Program-made: the position numbers and the translations under genes
The notes under the pieces: model-generated
The model's database searches: none
What the model was told of the DNA's origin: nothing
The model's input: the letters and a program-made list of their open reading frames with translations, nothing else
Shown: one piece after another, positions 34,350 through 44,771 of the stretch
Position numbering within the stretch: the stretch's first letter is position 1
Layout: every line of letters starts with the position of its first letter
DNA from: Argopecten irradians
Taxonomy: Eukaryota; Mollusca; Bivalvia; Pectinida; Pectinidae
Length of the DNA stretch: 64,000 nt
Direction: 5' to 3'
NCBI RefSeq assembly: GCF_041381155.1
Contig: NC_091135.1
Span: 124,001-188,000, forward strand

Positions 34350-37300
34350 ATGGAGAAAAGGAAAGCTATGGATCACGATAATATTCAGGCTAAGAAGGGG
34401 AAATGGAGAAATGACAAGTACCGCAAGCATTTGGAAAGTCACATGTCAAACCAAATAGGCGGGCAGGACAACAAGGAGAACAACACACCTTTAGTCCCCG
34501 AGGCTGCTGTAAAGCAAGCTGATGATAGCCAACAGAATGATGCATGCTCCGAAGAAGCGCTCGGGGGAACCTTTAAAGTAGTAGCCATTCCTGCCGAGAG
34601 TCAAGCTAAATTAGACACAACTACTTTTATACAACAACAATACGACCCCATTAAGAAGATAATAGAGCAAGCTGTTGTCGGTGGAGGTGTCAAGTGGTAC
34701 TTATCTATACAAGTCCAGCTGTCAAAACCGAAAGGAGAAACAGTGGAGCGCGTCACACCACATTTCCGTGGAAAGTGTCAAATAACTTTAAATCCATTAG
34801 ATATAGATGAAGGTATGAAGGAATCTGTCCGAAAGATGCAAAGTTCCTTCATCGAATACCAACGTCAGGGAAGTAATTGGACATTGGACAAGGTGATTCA
34901 AATTCAGATACACTTTGCCCGCTATAAACCTCTTAAAGGCTCTAGCTACATCCCTCTACCGATCAAGCTGAGATCAAAGCATGCCATCATCAACGTTCAA
35001 AACAAAGACAAGAAATGTTTCATGTGGTCAGTGCTTGCTGCATTACACCCGGCCAAGAGAAATTCCCAGCGAGTCAGTAAATACAGTATCCATCAGAATG
35101 AACTCGATTTCACAGGCATAACTTTTCCCGTCAAAGTAGCCGACATCAGCAAGTTTGAAACACTGAACAAAATCAGCATCAGCGTATTAGGATACGAAAA
35201 AATAGAAATTTCCCGATCCACGTGACAAAGCAAAGGTTTGAGAGACACGTCGATTTATTGTTGATATCAGATGGACGAAAGTCACATTTTTGTTGGATTA
35301 AAGATCTGAATCGTCTGTTAAACAATCAAAAGAGTGACAGTCACCGTCACTTTTTCTGTATCTACTGTTTGCAAGGATTTACAAAACAAAGAATTTTAGA
35401 AGATCACATATCCTACTGTCGAGAGCATGGCACTCAAAAAATAAAACTACCAACAGAAGAGGACAAGTGGCTGTTCTATAAGGATGTGAGAAAGCAGCTT
35501 AAGGTACCTTACATTATATATGCAGATTTCGAGTCATTCCAGGTGCCCATAAAGAGATGTGATGTCGACCCAGACAAATCACACACGGAGAAAACCACAC
35601 ATCATGTACCATCCAGCTTCGCCTATAAAGTCGTAGGGCTCATACAAGAAACATCAAAGGAACCCGTGGTCTACAGAGGAACAGATGTCACGGAAAGGTT
35701 TGTTGAGTGCATGCTAAAAGAACAGGAAGAAATAGAGCAAAGGTTCAAACACGTCGAGCCAATGGATATGACGGGGACTGACTGGCAAGCCTTCGATGAA
35801 GCAACTAACTGTCACATTTGCGGAAAAGTGTTAGGTGAGGACAGAGTAAGGGACCATTGTCACGTGACCGGTAAATTTAGGGGAGCTGCTCACAACGAGT
35901 GCAACATCAACTTTAAGTTCACGGGACGCATTCCGGTTGTATTTCACAATTTACGCGGTTACGATTCCCATCTAATCATGCAGGCCATTGGAAAGGTGTG
36001 TGATAAAGAGATCAAATGTATACCCAACAATATGGAGAAATACATTTCGTTCTCCATGGGCTGTATGGACTTCATAGACAGTTTTCAGTTTATGGGGACA
36101 TCACTGGAAAAACTCATCGTGAATTTATCCGCAGACGGTAAAGAAAAGTTTGAACACATGACACAGCATTTTGGTGAAGAGGATATAGAACTTCTCCTAC
36201 AAAAACAGGTGTATCCCTATGACTATTTCGATGGTCCGCATAGGTTTCAGGAAGCCAGTCTACCTCCAAAAGAAGCATTCCGGAGCAGTCTGACTGGAGA
36301 AGACATATCTGATGAAAAGTATGAACACGCTCTCCGAGTATGGGAAACATTTAGAATAAACAATCTTGGAGAATACACGGATCTCTACGTGCTAACTGAT
36401 GTGCTCGGGCTCGCCGATGTGTTTGAGAACTTTAGGAATCTATGTCTGGAGTCATACGGGCTCGATGCAGCTCACTTTTACACCGCCCCTGGGTTAGCGT
36501 GGCAAGCAGCATTGAAAATGACGGGAGTTCAATTAGAGCTACTCACAGACATCGATCAACATCTGTTTATCGAAAAAGGCTTGCGAGGGGGTATATCCAT
36601 GATCAGTCATCGGTTTGCAGAGGCAAACAACCCATACGTACCAGGTTATGATCCATTGAAACCAAAAGAATACATCACCTACTTAGATGCAAACAATTTG
36701 TATGGATGGGCCATGTCTCAATCCCTACCCACTCATGACTTTTTCTGGCTGAGTGATACCGACAAAGACAAGCTTGATGTCACGGCAGTTCCGGATGACG
36801 CAAGTGAGGGATACATATTAGAAGTAAATCTCGAGTAATCAACAGATCTCCATGATATACACAATGAATACCCCTTGGCTCCTGAACGAATAACTGTAGG
36901 AAAGGATGATTTGTCAAACTACAGTAAAACATTATGGCGGGATCTAGGAGACTGTGGAAATCAGCATGACTGCTTAGATCATTATCATTCATCCGAAAAA
37001 CTCATACCAAATCTCAAAAACAAGGAGAAGTATGTCATACATTATCGAAATCTAAAGCAATATCTTTCTCTTGGCATGAAGCTTACAAATGTTCACAGAA
37101 TATTAGCGTTCAAACAGTCGCATTGGCTGAAGCCTTATATTGATTACAACACCCAAAATAGGAAGACTCGCGAAACAGCTTCGAGAAAGATTTCTATAAG
37201 CTGATGAATAATAGCGTTTTTGGGAAGACTATGGAAAATTTAAGGAAGAGAATGGATGTCAAACTCGTCAACAGCGAGAAGAAGGCCATGAAATTAACAT

Positions 37301-38011
37301 GTAAACCAACTTTCCACGAGTTTAGGATCTTTTCGGAGGATTTGGTTGGTGTCCACATGCTAAAATCAAAACTATATCTGAACCGACCTATATACGTGGG
37401 ATTCAGTATTCTCGATGTCTCTAAAACATTTGATGTATGACTTTCATTATAATTATATGAAACGAAAATATGGATGCAATGCACGTCTCCTCTTTACTGA
37501 TACCGACAGTTTGGCATACGTCATCAGGACAGAGGACATTTATCAAGATATGTCGGAAGACAAACATTTGTTTGACACCTCAGAATATTGCACATCGCAT
37601 CCTCTCTACAGCACGGAAAATAAAAAGGTATTAGGGAAAATGAAGGACGAAACCTTTGGGAACCCGATTCACGCTTTTGTTGGATTAAAAGCGAAAATGT
37701 ATGCCTACACTTACAATTGTAAAAAAGAAAAAGATGGGAAAATGTTAGAAACAAACGTAGAATCGAAAAAAGCGAAAGGCATAAAAAAATATGTCATCGA
37801 AAACCATACCCGTTTCGAGCACTACAAAGAAAGCCTTCTGCAAAAGAAAATCATAATGTCAAAAATGAACCAGATCAGAAGTTACAAACATCAACTTTTT
37901 AATGTATCTCTAACCAAAAGAGGCCTTTCGCCATTCGACGACAAACGATATTTGCTTGCCGATGGCATCACTAGTTATGCATACGGGCATTGGAGAATAT
38001 CAGGAGAGTAA
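34350..38011 (+). pseudogene. Polinton protein-primed DNA polymerase B region (fossil)
   Basis: Family B DNA polymerase of the protein-primed type, which replicates the element. Recognisable blocks in order: a Polinton-type front region (SSYIPLPIKL, KKCFMWSVLAALHPAKR), a Cys/His finger (FCIYCLQGF), exonuclease I (YIIYADFESF), a Zn-binding insert (CHICGK ... DHCHVTGKFRGAAH), exonuclease II (FHNLRGYDSH), polymerase motif A (YLDANNLYGWAMSQ), motif B region (MNNSVFGKTMEN) and motif C (LFTDTDSLAYV). The region is broken in about three places. It is the first gene of the element, behind its own TATA promoter, and is followed by a structured 3' element. Confidence 0.9.
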
Positions 38012-38230
38012 ACTACCCAAGAAAGGTCTAATGTCAAGACATAGTGTGATGGGAAATGGTGTACATATACACAGATTATTCGAGTACCATCATTCGGGTG
38101 GTAGATGACTCTCGACTATTTGTAAATATACATTGTCCATTATAGATTGTTGTACAGATGGACACAAGATGGGTCCCTGACTTGTGTTCCGTCTCATTAA
38201 CAGGGACTATAAATATTAAATATTATTATA
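38003..38230 (+). ncRNA. Structured 3' element, copy A (after polB)
   Basis: An RNA-like element overlapping the end of the polB region. Outer helix: GAGAGT 38004-38009 with ACTCTC 38108-38113, and CTACC 38013-38017 with GGTAG 38100-38104. Inner hairpin: GTCT/AGAC around the loop AATGTCA (38026-38040). Distal hairpin: GGACACAAG with CTTGTGTTCC near 38,159-38,192. A paralogue sits after the integrase at 41105 with compensating changes. It may act in 3'-end formation or stability of element transcripts; function unknown. Confidence 0.5.
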
Positions 38231-38270
38231 ATTGGTCGAGTTATTTTTACCCACAATGCAATTGACACGG

Positions 38271-38280
38271 TATATATATA
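38271..38280 (+). promoter_or_regulatory. TATA box of the Polinton ATPase gene
   Basis: TATATATATA 58 bp before the ATPase ATG, with ATTGG (inverted CCAAT) about 40 bp further upstream. This matches the two other promoters of the element. Confidence 0.5.
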
Positions 38281-38337
38281 GGGACAAACTGTAAAACTCT
38301 CATTTAGTAATCTGGACGCCGACGAGAACACATCGAT

Positions 38338-38435
38338 ATGAAGCACCAGTGTGAAATTTGCTTTAGTGAATATATCTGGCCACATGATTTAAAACGTCAC
38401 ATAAAACATAAACATATGGAAGGAGAGAACAATAC

Positions 38436-38517
<82 letters not shown>

Positions 38518-38526
38518 CAACAACAA

Positions 38527-38557
<31 letters not shown>

Positions 38558-38559
38558 AA

Positions 38560-38598
<39 letters not shown>

Positions 38599-39284
38599 CA
38601 AGAGTTTGTATTTAAACATCCATTTACCGCAACTGTTTCGGGACCGACCTCATGTGGGAAGACTTATTTTGTCAAAACACTGCTTCAATCTTGTATGACA
38701 AAACTATCACCACCTCCTCAGCGTATTTTATGGCTTTACAAACGGTGGCAGCCACTTTATGATGTCATCAAAGCAACGGTTTCACCAGCGGTAGAATTCA
38801 TCCAAGGGATTCCGTTGGATTTAGACCAGGATTCTTTCATTAGTCCAAACGTGAGAAACTTGGTGATCTTGGATGATCTCATGTCGACAGCAAGCAAAGA
38901 TCCTCGTATCAACGAATTATTTACGGAGGGGAGCCATCACAGAAATTTGTCCGTTTTGGCTATCAATCAAAACCTTTACTACAATAAAGACCCAACACAG
39001 AGGAGGAATTGTCACTACTTAGTGCTATTCAACAATCCTATCGACAAACAGCAGGTCATGACTCTTGCAAGACAGATGTACCCTGGGAATCATGAATATT
39101 TGATGAGACATTTCAGTGAGGCTACTGATAAGCCATATGGTTACCTACTCATCGATCTAAAACCATCAACACCCGAATCATCACGCATGCGCAATGACAT
39201 ATTTTCCGAGCGGTCTATAAAAGGACCAACAAAGCACATCAACGATCATTTTGAGACTGACACTCCGACCGTGCAGACGTATAC

Positions 39285-39316
<32 letters not shown>

Positions 39317-39939
39317 TATTACCAGATCAAGAAAATATGTCGGCCTGCGACGATTGTGGTATCATGTTTCAAGACGTTCACGATTTACAGAGACACGTAA
39401 AGAAATGGTGTCCAGAAAATGATTCCCGAAAAAGGAAGCTACCATCAAATGAAGAGAATGAACCAGTGGTCAAGAAATGGTTGTCTTTAGAGAGTTTAGA
39501 ATCACAAGACGAAGAAAATGAAAGTGAAGAACACGTGGTTTTTAATGCCATTATGACAAAAGCAAACTCTGTAAACGAAGAAGAATGGAATAAAAAGTAT
39601 GACAAATACGTAAATGAAGGCATGTCTGATGACGAAGCCAAAGCTAAAACAGAGGAAAAGATGAAAGTCAAAGATATGGATCAATTTATCAAAGATTATG
39701 GATCGATTATTATGTCCATTCTTAAGCTACAAAATGGTAAGATCCACGAAAAGGTCATGAACGATGTCACGGAGCTCATAGACGATGGTTATGACGATCG
39801 CAAGGCAATCAAGATGGCTCTTAAAAAGAACCGTCATGTCTTAGATGAGATGTGGGATGGTGAAGATAGTGATGGTGATGAAGATGAGGAGGAAGAAGAT
39901 AGCGATGATGATGAAGAATCTGAAAAGGATGAAAACTGA
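38338..39939 (+). CDS. Polinton packaging-type ATPase with zinc fingers (fossil)
   Basis: A 533-residue open frame. It has an N-terminal C2H2-like finger (CEICFSEYIWPHDLKRHIKH), a polyglutamine tract of about 60 residues encoded by mixed CAG/CAA, and an FtsK/HerA-type P-loop (SGPTSCGKTYFVKTLL) with a Walker-B-like LVILDDLMS. After a second short Gln run comes another C2H2-like finger (CDDCGIMFQDVHDLQRHVKK) and a very acidic tail rich in Asp/Glu. Such ATPases pump DNA into capsids in Polintons and related viruses. This frame looks whole, but the element as a whole is broken and lacks recognisable capsid genes. The Gln tract and the fused C-terminal finger/acidic tail are unusual. Confidence 0.85.
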
Positions 39940-39998
39940 TATAAATAGACTTTTTTCTTAATGACGTCATTATAAAGTTTAGTACTCGACGAAGAAGG

Positions 39999-41105
39999 AT
40001 GTCGTCTTGGGAAGACTATTTAAAAGACATTTACTTCAATCCCGCCAATGCAGGGAGTTTCTCTGGACCAGACAAGCTGTATCGATACGTGAAGAAAGCT
40101 GGGAAATACGTCATAAGTAAATATAAGATAAGAAAATGGTTACAACGTCAAGAACCCTACAGCCTGCAGAGAGCAATCCGACATCCATTCAAACGAAACA
40201 AAATTTTCGTAACTGGCATCGACGACCAGTGGTCTGCTGACCTCATGGACATGGTCAAATTTAAGAGTGAAAACGATGGTTACTCTTATATACTTGTCGT
40301 GATTGATGTGTTCTCAAAATACTTGTGGTTGAGGCCACTGAAAAACAAGAAGGGAACGTCTGTGTCAAAGGCACTGCAAGACATTCTCAGCGAAGGGAGA
40401 CAACCCAGTCGTATCCGTAGTGACAAGGGCCAAGAATTTAGATCCAAGGACGTTAACTCTCTACTAAATCGATATGGTATCACGCATCTATACGCACAAA
40501 ACGAAACCAAAGCTGCTGTAGCCGAGCGTGTCATCAAGACTATCAAAACAAGGTTGTATAGATATTTCACACACAATAGAAACTACGAGTACGTAAAGAA
40601 ACTACAGTCGCTGATAGCTACAATCAGACATATCACCGGACGATCGGTATGGCTCCGGCAAATGTAACCGAAAAAAAGGAAACTTCTATCTGGTGGAGGA
40701 TGTATTGGCCGAAAAAAACAACCTGTGTCGACAATAACGAAGAAGACTCGTAAACCGTTCAAATTCAAGGTTGGAGATAAAGTGAGATTGACTCATTTGA
40801 AGAATCCTTTCACAAGGGAATATGATCAAAGATGGACCGGAGAGATATTCTCCATTTCTCAAAAGGTACTTCGAGGAGGTCTACCTCTATATAGAGTCAA
40901 AGACTATGATGGGGACGAGATCAAAGGGACTTTCTACCAGTCTGAACTACAGAAAGTGGGAGTCAGGGACGACGACATGTGGAAAGTGGAAACCATTTTG
41001 AAGACAAAAGGAAAAGGTCAAAACAAACAATACTACGTGAAATGGCTTCACTGGCCTAAGAAATTCAATTCCTGGATATACGCGTCTGATTTAACCGATT
41101 TGTAG
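39999..41105 (+). pseudogene. Polinton integrase with chromodomain (fossil)
   Basis: Retroviral-type rve integrase: a Zn-binding-like front, WSADLMDMVKF (first catalytic Asp), YSYILVVIDVFSKYLWLRPL, RIRSDKGQEFRS (second Asp) and ETKAAVAERVIKTIKTR (Glu). It is followed by an SH3-like part and a C-terminal chromodomain (WKVETILKTKGKG, YYVKWLHWPKKFNSWI). It would insert the element and may target chromatin marks through the chromodomain, as in chromovirus integrases (inference). The region has about one break. It lies just before the right terminal repeat, a common Polinton position. Confidence 0.88.
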
Positions 41106-41312
41106 GAGAGTGAACTACCCTAGAAAGGTCCAATGTCAGGACCCCGTGTTATGGGAAAGAGCGTACATACACACAGATCGCTCTAGTACTATATCGTGGG
41201 AGGTAGATGACTCTCAGTAGCGTAAATATAATATTGTCCATGATAGAGTAGGTAAATTTTGTAAGGATGAACGTAGGATGGCTCTCCGACCCATGTTCAT
41301 TCAATCGCGACG
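41105..41312 (+). ncRNA. Structured 3' element, copy B (after integrase)
   Basis: Paralogue of copy A at 38003. Same outer helix (GAGAGT 41106-41111 with ACTCTC 41210-41215; CTACC 41115-41119 with GGTAG 41202-41206). The loop AATGTCA is kept while the closing pairs read GGTCC/GGACC instead of GTCT/AGAC. AGAGCG/CGCTCT hairpin near 41,158-41,184 and ATGAAC/GTTCAT near 41,267-41,303. Stems change together while loops stay, which is the pattern expected of a conserved RNA fold. Confidence 0.5.
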
Positions 41313-41376
41313 GGGAAAATAAAACATGTTTGTAAATATATCACCTCCTTGTTATTCGTTATGTAATAATTAAAAA

Positions 41377-41595
41377 TGATGCAATCGTTGCCGTTATCAA
41401 TAGATGGATTACCCCATGACGATATAAATAGATGGGAAAACCCATATCGATTAGAACCCCCCTCTTCCCATGACGTCATCGATCGGTACCCCCCTCTTGA
41501 AGGGGGGTGCCATAGGGAGGTGCCAGGGGGTGGTAAGGATTATATAGGAGGTGCACTGGGTGACCCTGTGCCAAAACCGGTACTTTTGTACTACT
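41377..41595. repeat. Polinton right terminal inverted repeat
   Basis: 219 bp, the exact inverse of the left repeat by eye (one AGT shorter at the tip). It is followed by TATGCA, which also precedes the left end. Confidence 0.93.
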
Positions 41596-41648
41596 TATGC
41601 ACTTGACTTGTCATATTTTTTTTAAACAAAATTGGAATTAGAATGACA

Positions 41649-43960
41649 AGATAAGATAAGATAAGTTTATTTCTGGTTCAGGACTTATATGTAAAGTCCT
41701 CTATACCAGACTCAGACAAAATATAGAGTTTACAGTTAATACATTTTTATCCGGTAATAATAATAAATTAATGATGTATAAAGGCTTTGTAGTTGTATAA
41801 GAGTTCTTGTTCTTTCCAATGTTTATCTAACGCATTTTTGAAGGAGTTTTATATTTGGCGCCATCACTACATTCTCTGGTAGATCGTTCCATATCTTAGT
41901 AGCTCTTAGTGAAAAAAAGTTTCTCCTAATCTCATAGTTTGATCTTGTATGGAATAGCTTCCTCCTATGCCCCCTGCTGCTCTCGCGGTCCGTTGCATCT
42001 TTCCATAAAGATAAAATGTTACAACATTCGGAGTCATATACTCCATCTAAAATTTTGAAGAGTTCTATCATGTCTCCTCGTATTCTTCTATATGCCAATG
42101 TTGGTAATTTCAGTTTCTCCAGCCTTTGACTGTATGCTAGATGTGACATTCCTGGTAGACATTTTGTCGCTCTTCTTTGGACACTTCCTATCATTTCTAT
42201 ATGCTTCTGTAGGTAAGGCGCCCATACGGGGCAAGCATAGTCCAAATGAGACCGAACTAAGCATTTATATAGCGGAATAAATGATTTGATGTCTAAAAAC
42301 TGAAAAGTTCTTCTCAAAAGTCCCAAACATGGAATTGGCCTCTTGTTTACTTTCTCTGATATATGGGTGTCGAAGCTTAACGTGGAATCTACAACTACTC
42401 CTATATCTTTTTCTTGGTCTATATGTTGCAGTGTTTTTCCATTGAGCTGGTATTGTATAATTTCCTCACGTTGGTTTCTTGTTCTCTGTTTGTGTATCCT
42501 CATGTGTTTGCATTTATCTGGGTGCATTTTTAGAAGCCACGTTTCACTCCATTTCGACATTGTATCTAAATCACTTTGCAGATCTAAAGCATCATCTTTG
42601 CCACGGATAGCCTTGAATATTTTAGTATCATCCGCAAATAAGTATACGTCTGACTGCACTATATCTGGAAGATCATTAACAAATATCACAAATAATAAGG
42701 GTCCAAGAACCGATCCTTGTGGAATTCCTGATGTTACACTTGACCATTCGGAATTTTTGCCATTCACTGTTACCATTTGATGTCTTCCTTTCAAAAAAGA
42801 TGAAATCCAAGTTTTCATCTGCTGGTTGAAATTATATGAGTTTAATTTATTCAGTAAACGGTTGTGCGGAACTGTATCAAAAGCTTTCTGATAATCCATG
42901 TATATACAATCGACTACGTCACCTTTATCTAAAGCAGTTGTCCATTTATCCAAAACTTCTAAAAGTTGTAATGTTGTTGATCTACCTGATAAGAAACCGT
43001 ATTGTTTGTTGGAGAAGTACTTGTTTTTCCTCATAAATGTTACTATATGATCCCTTATTAGAGTTTCTAGTGTTTTACAAACAACTGACGTGAGACTTAC
43101 AGGCCTATAGTTTCCCGGTTCACACTTATCTCCTTTTTTGAAAATGGCACACACTCGAGCCCTTTTCCAATCATCCGGGAGAGTTCCTGTTGAAATTGAT
43201 TGGTTGAATAACTTCGTTATTGGATCTGATATTGTACCAGAGGTGTTTTTCAGGAACATCGGGTGGACGATATTTCGCACCTCGGACTGCGAACATTTGG
43301 TTTTGATCAGATCCTCCATAGCTGTTATTCTTTTCTCATATTTTTCCATAATAGCCTGGCAACGTTCCTCGATCTTCAGATCTGTTGCTATGTTTTTCTG
43401 TACATTCTCTCTGCAAGACATGCAGAACCACATGTAATCAGAATCTTGGAGGATTCTATATTCATCTTCCGATTTCCCTAGACATCGTATACAATGACGC
43501 GATGTACAGCGTTCACATTCTAACATTTTGTCCTCTGGATCGGAAAATACATTATCGCAATCAATGCATTTCCATCCCAAATCCTCTTCATCACTGTTAT
43601 TCAGTAAATCATAGTTTGTTATGAAGTTTGAGCCAGTTGACATCTCTCTTTGGGATGTTTTCAACACATTTTTGGAGCCGGGAGGCCTTCCACGGGATTT
43701 TTTCTGTGCGTTGCTAAGGACGCCGCCATTGTTCTTTGAAGACTGTGTTGACATGGTTCGTATTTCAGTTGATTACATCGCCTCTCTACCCACTGATTGA
43801 TGTTTTTTGTAATGACTACCCTCAGGAAGTCTTAAATAGACTATCCGTCTTTGGGTAACTTTGGTCTCTTCGGATAACCGCGGTATTTTCACTTTACTGG
43901 ACCTCCGTGAATTGTTATTGTTTAACTAAGTCACGTGACCGTAATGACATTAATGTACAA
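41649..43960 (-). mobile_element. LINE (CR1/L2/jockey-like), internally deleted
   Basis: Runs right to left. The 3' end carries the tail CTTATCTTATCTTATC, a short tandem tail typical of CR1/L2-like LINEs. The body contains a single ORF (41823-43754) with PHD and reverse transcriptase. 43,755-43,960 is the likely 5' untranslated region; the 5' boundary is uncertain. The tail starts about 50 bp from the right end of the Polinton, so the two insertions sit side by side. Confidence 0.75.
41823..43754 (-). CDS. LINE ORF: AT-hook, PHD finger and reverse transcriptase fused
   Basis: A 643-codon ORF. Residues about 19-28 form an AT-hook (RGRPPGSKN) and 57-112 a PHD finger (CIDCDNVFSDPEDKMLEC, CTSRHCIRC, WFCMSC), followed by a short coiled-coil-like segment. 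From about residue 165 comes a non-LTR reverse transcriptase: FKKGDKCEPGNYRPVSLTSV, GIPQGSVLGPLLFVIFVNDL and FADDTKIF. The C-terminus has SHLDYACPVWAPY and FFSLRATKIWNDLPENVV. In CR1-like LINEs the PHD lies in ORF1 and ORF2 starts with an apurinic endonuclease. Here the endonuclease and the first RT block are missing, so ORF1 and ORF2 appear joined by an in-frame deletion. A frameshift near 41,850 cuts off the usual end; another frame continues NSFKNALDKHWKEQELLYNY. Confidence 0.85.
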   Translation of the reverse strand: MSTQSSKNNGGVLSNAQKKSRGRPPGSKNVLKTSQREMSTGSNFITNYDLLNNSDEEDLGWKCIDCDNVFSDPEDKMLECERCTSRHCIRCLGKSEDEYRILQDSDYMWFCMSCRENVQKNIATDLKIEERCQAIMEKYEKRITAMEDLIKTKCSQSEVRNIVHPMFLKNTSGTISDPITKLFNQSISTGTLPDDWKRARVCAIFKKGDKCEPGNYRPVSLTSVVCKTLETLIRDHIVTFMRKNKYFSNKQYGFLSGRSTTLQLLEVLDKWTTALDKGDVVDCIYMDYQKAFDTVPHNRLLNKLNSYNFNQQMKTWISSFLKGRHQMVTVNGKNSEWSSVTSGIPQGSVLGPLLFVIFVNDLPDIVQSDVYLFADDTKIFKAIRGKDDALDLQSDLDTMSKWSETWLLKMHPDKCKHMRIHKQRTRNQREEIIQYQLNGKTLQHIDQEKDIGVVVDSTLSFDTHISEKVNKRPIPCLGLLRRTFQFLDIKSFIPLYKCLVRSHLDYACPVWAPYLQKHIEMIGSVQRRATKCLPGMSHLAYSQRLEKLKLPTLAYRRIRGDMIELFKILDGVYDSECCNILSLWKDATDRESSRGHRRKLFHTRSNYEIRRNFFSLRATKIWNDLPENVVMAPNIKLLQKCVR

Positions 43961-44404
43961 AAGTACCTAGGGCAATCGTACATTGTATATAGACCATGAA
44001 TACAGACATAACGAGGCCCTACTGACAGAAAAATATTTTCGTCTAAACCATACACATGCATGTACATGTATCTAATAACTATAACGTTAGTTAGTCTCTG
44101 GTATTGTACACTTTGGGCCTAACATATATATAAATATAGGAAGTTCGGTCACGGCCACACACGTTACCGACTTTATACCTTCAGAAATCAATAGGTCTTG
44201 ATGGTAACAAATTTAGAGCTAACACTTCTTAATGATCTGTATAAAATATGACATATGCACAACAGAATATTTTATGAGTTACTTACATACAGTTTCACCT
44301 TTGAACACATGTGTAACACGTAACGTTAGACGTGCTTTCAGAACATCAGCTGTTGCCTCGGGCGGTTTTATCCACTTGTCAAGCGATCTTCCAGGTTCAG
44401 GAAA
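43961..44404. other. No gene seen
   Basis: Unique-looking sequence between the LINE and the 8-mer element. The 92-codon frame starting at 44,232 runs into the 8-mer array and is not credible. Confidence 0.4.
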
Positions 44405-44742
44405 GGTATGGTGGCTGATTACGGCCATCTCGTGTTGTTGTGTTGTCGCCTTGTCGTGTTGTCGCCTTGTCGAGTTGTCGCGGTCTCAAACTGCGACAAC
44501 CCGAGATTAAACAGTTAAAATTTCGACTTGTCGCGTTTTCGAACCGCGACAAGTCGACAAGACGACAAGACGACAAGTCGACAACACGACAAGTCGACAT
44601 TTCAAACACGCTAATTAGCGCGTACAGAATCTCGTGTTGTCGCGGTAAAATGTCGACTTGTCGTGTTGTCGAGTTGTCGTGTTGTCGACTTGTCGTGTTG
44701 TCGAGTTGTCGACTTGTCGCCTTCCTGTTACACATGCGCAAA
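44405..44742 (-). mobile_element. CGACAANN 8-mer foldback element, copy 1
   Basis: Bounded by TATGGTGGCTGATTACGGCC on the left and CCTGTTACACATGCGCAAA on the right; inverted relative to the copy at 50486-50845. Most of its length is 8-bp words CGACAANN (NN = CA, GT, CT, GA, GG) or their complements in alternating arrays, split by ACACGCTAATTAGCGCG and GCGTTTTCGAACCGCGAC palindromic linkers. Arrays of opposite orientation can pair, so the whole can fold back. No target duplication seen. Open frames through it reflect the 24-bp coding period only. Confidence 0.7.
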
Positions 44743-44771
44743 CAATGGATAACACTCGCCATATTGGATTA

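Larger units (their letters stand above)
32226..41595 (+). mobile_element. Polinton/Maverick fossil, complete ends, 9.4 kb
   Basis: Terminal inverted repeats of about 219 bp (32226-32447 and 41377-41595) start AGTAGTACAAAAGTACCGG; the left end has one extra AGT. An exact 6-bp target duplication TATGCA flanks the element (32220-32225, 41596-41601), the Polinton signature. All genes run left to right: DNA polymerase B, packaging-type ATPase, integrase with chromodomain. The interior also holds duplicated RNA-like elements and three TATA-type promoters. Apart from the extra AGT the repeats look identical, so insertion was recent on an evolutionary scale, yet the coding parts are broken in about three or four places. 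At 9.4 kb it is about half the usual size, and I see no capsid or maturation protease gene. Family assignment is firm. Confidence 0.93.

Noticed and set aside
38003-38230. Hammerhead ribozyme in the Polinton 3' element (GATGA near 38,105)
   Set aside because: The CUGAUGA...GAAA core and a cleavage-site arrangement are absent.
38389-38619. 76-codon minus-strand frame of almost pure leucine
   Set aside because: It is the antisense of the CAG/CAA glutamine tract in the Polinton ATPase.
43966-43978. GTACAAAAGTACC near the LINE 5' end matching the Polinton tip
   Set aside because: Only 13 bp, itself nearly palindromic, with no further similarity to the terminal repeat; probably chance.
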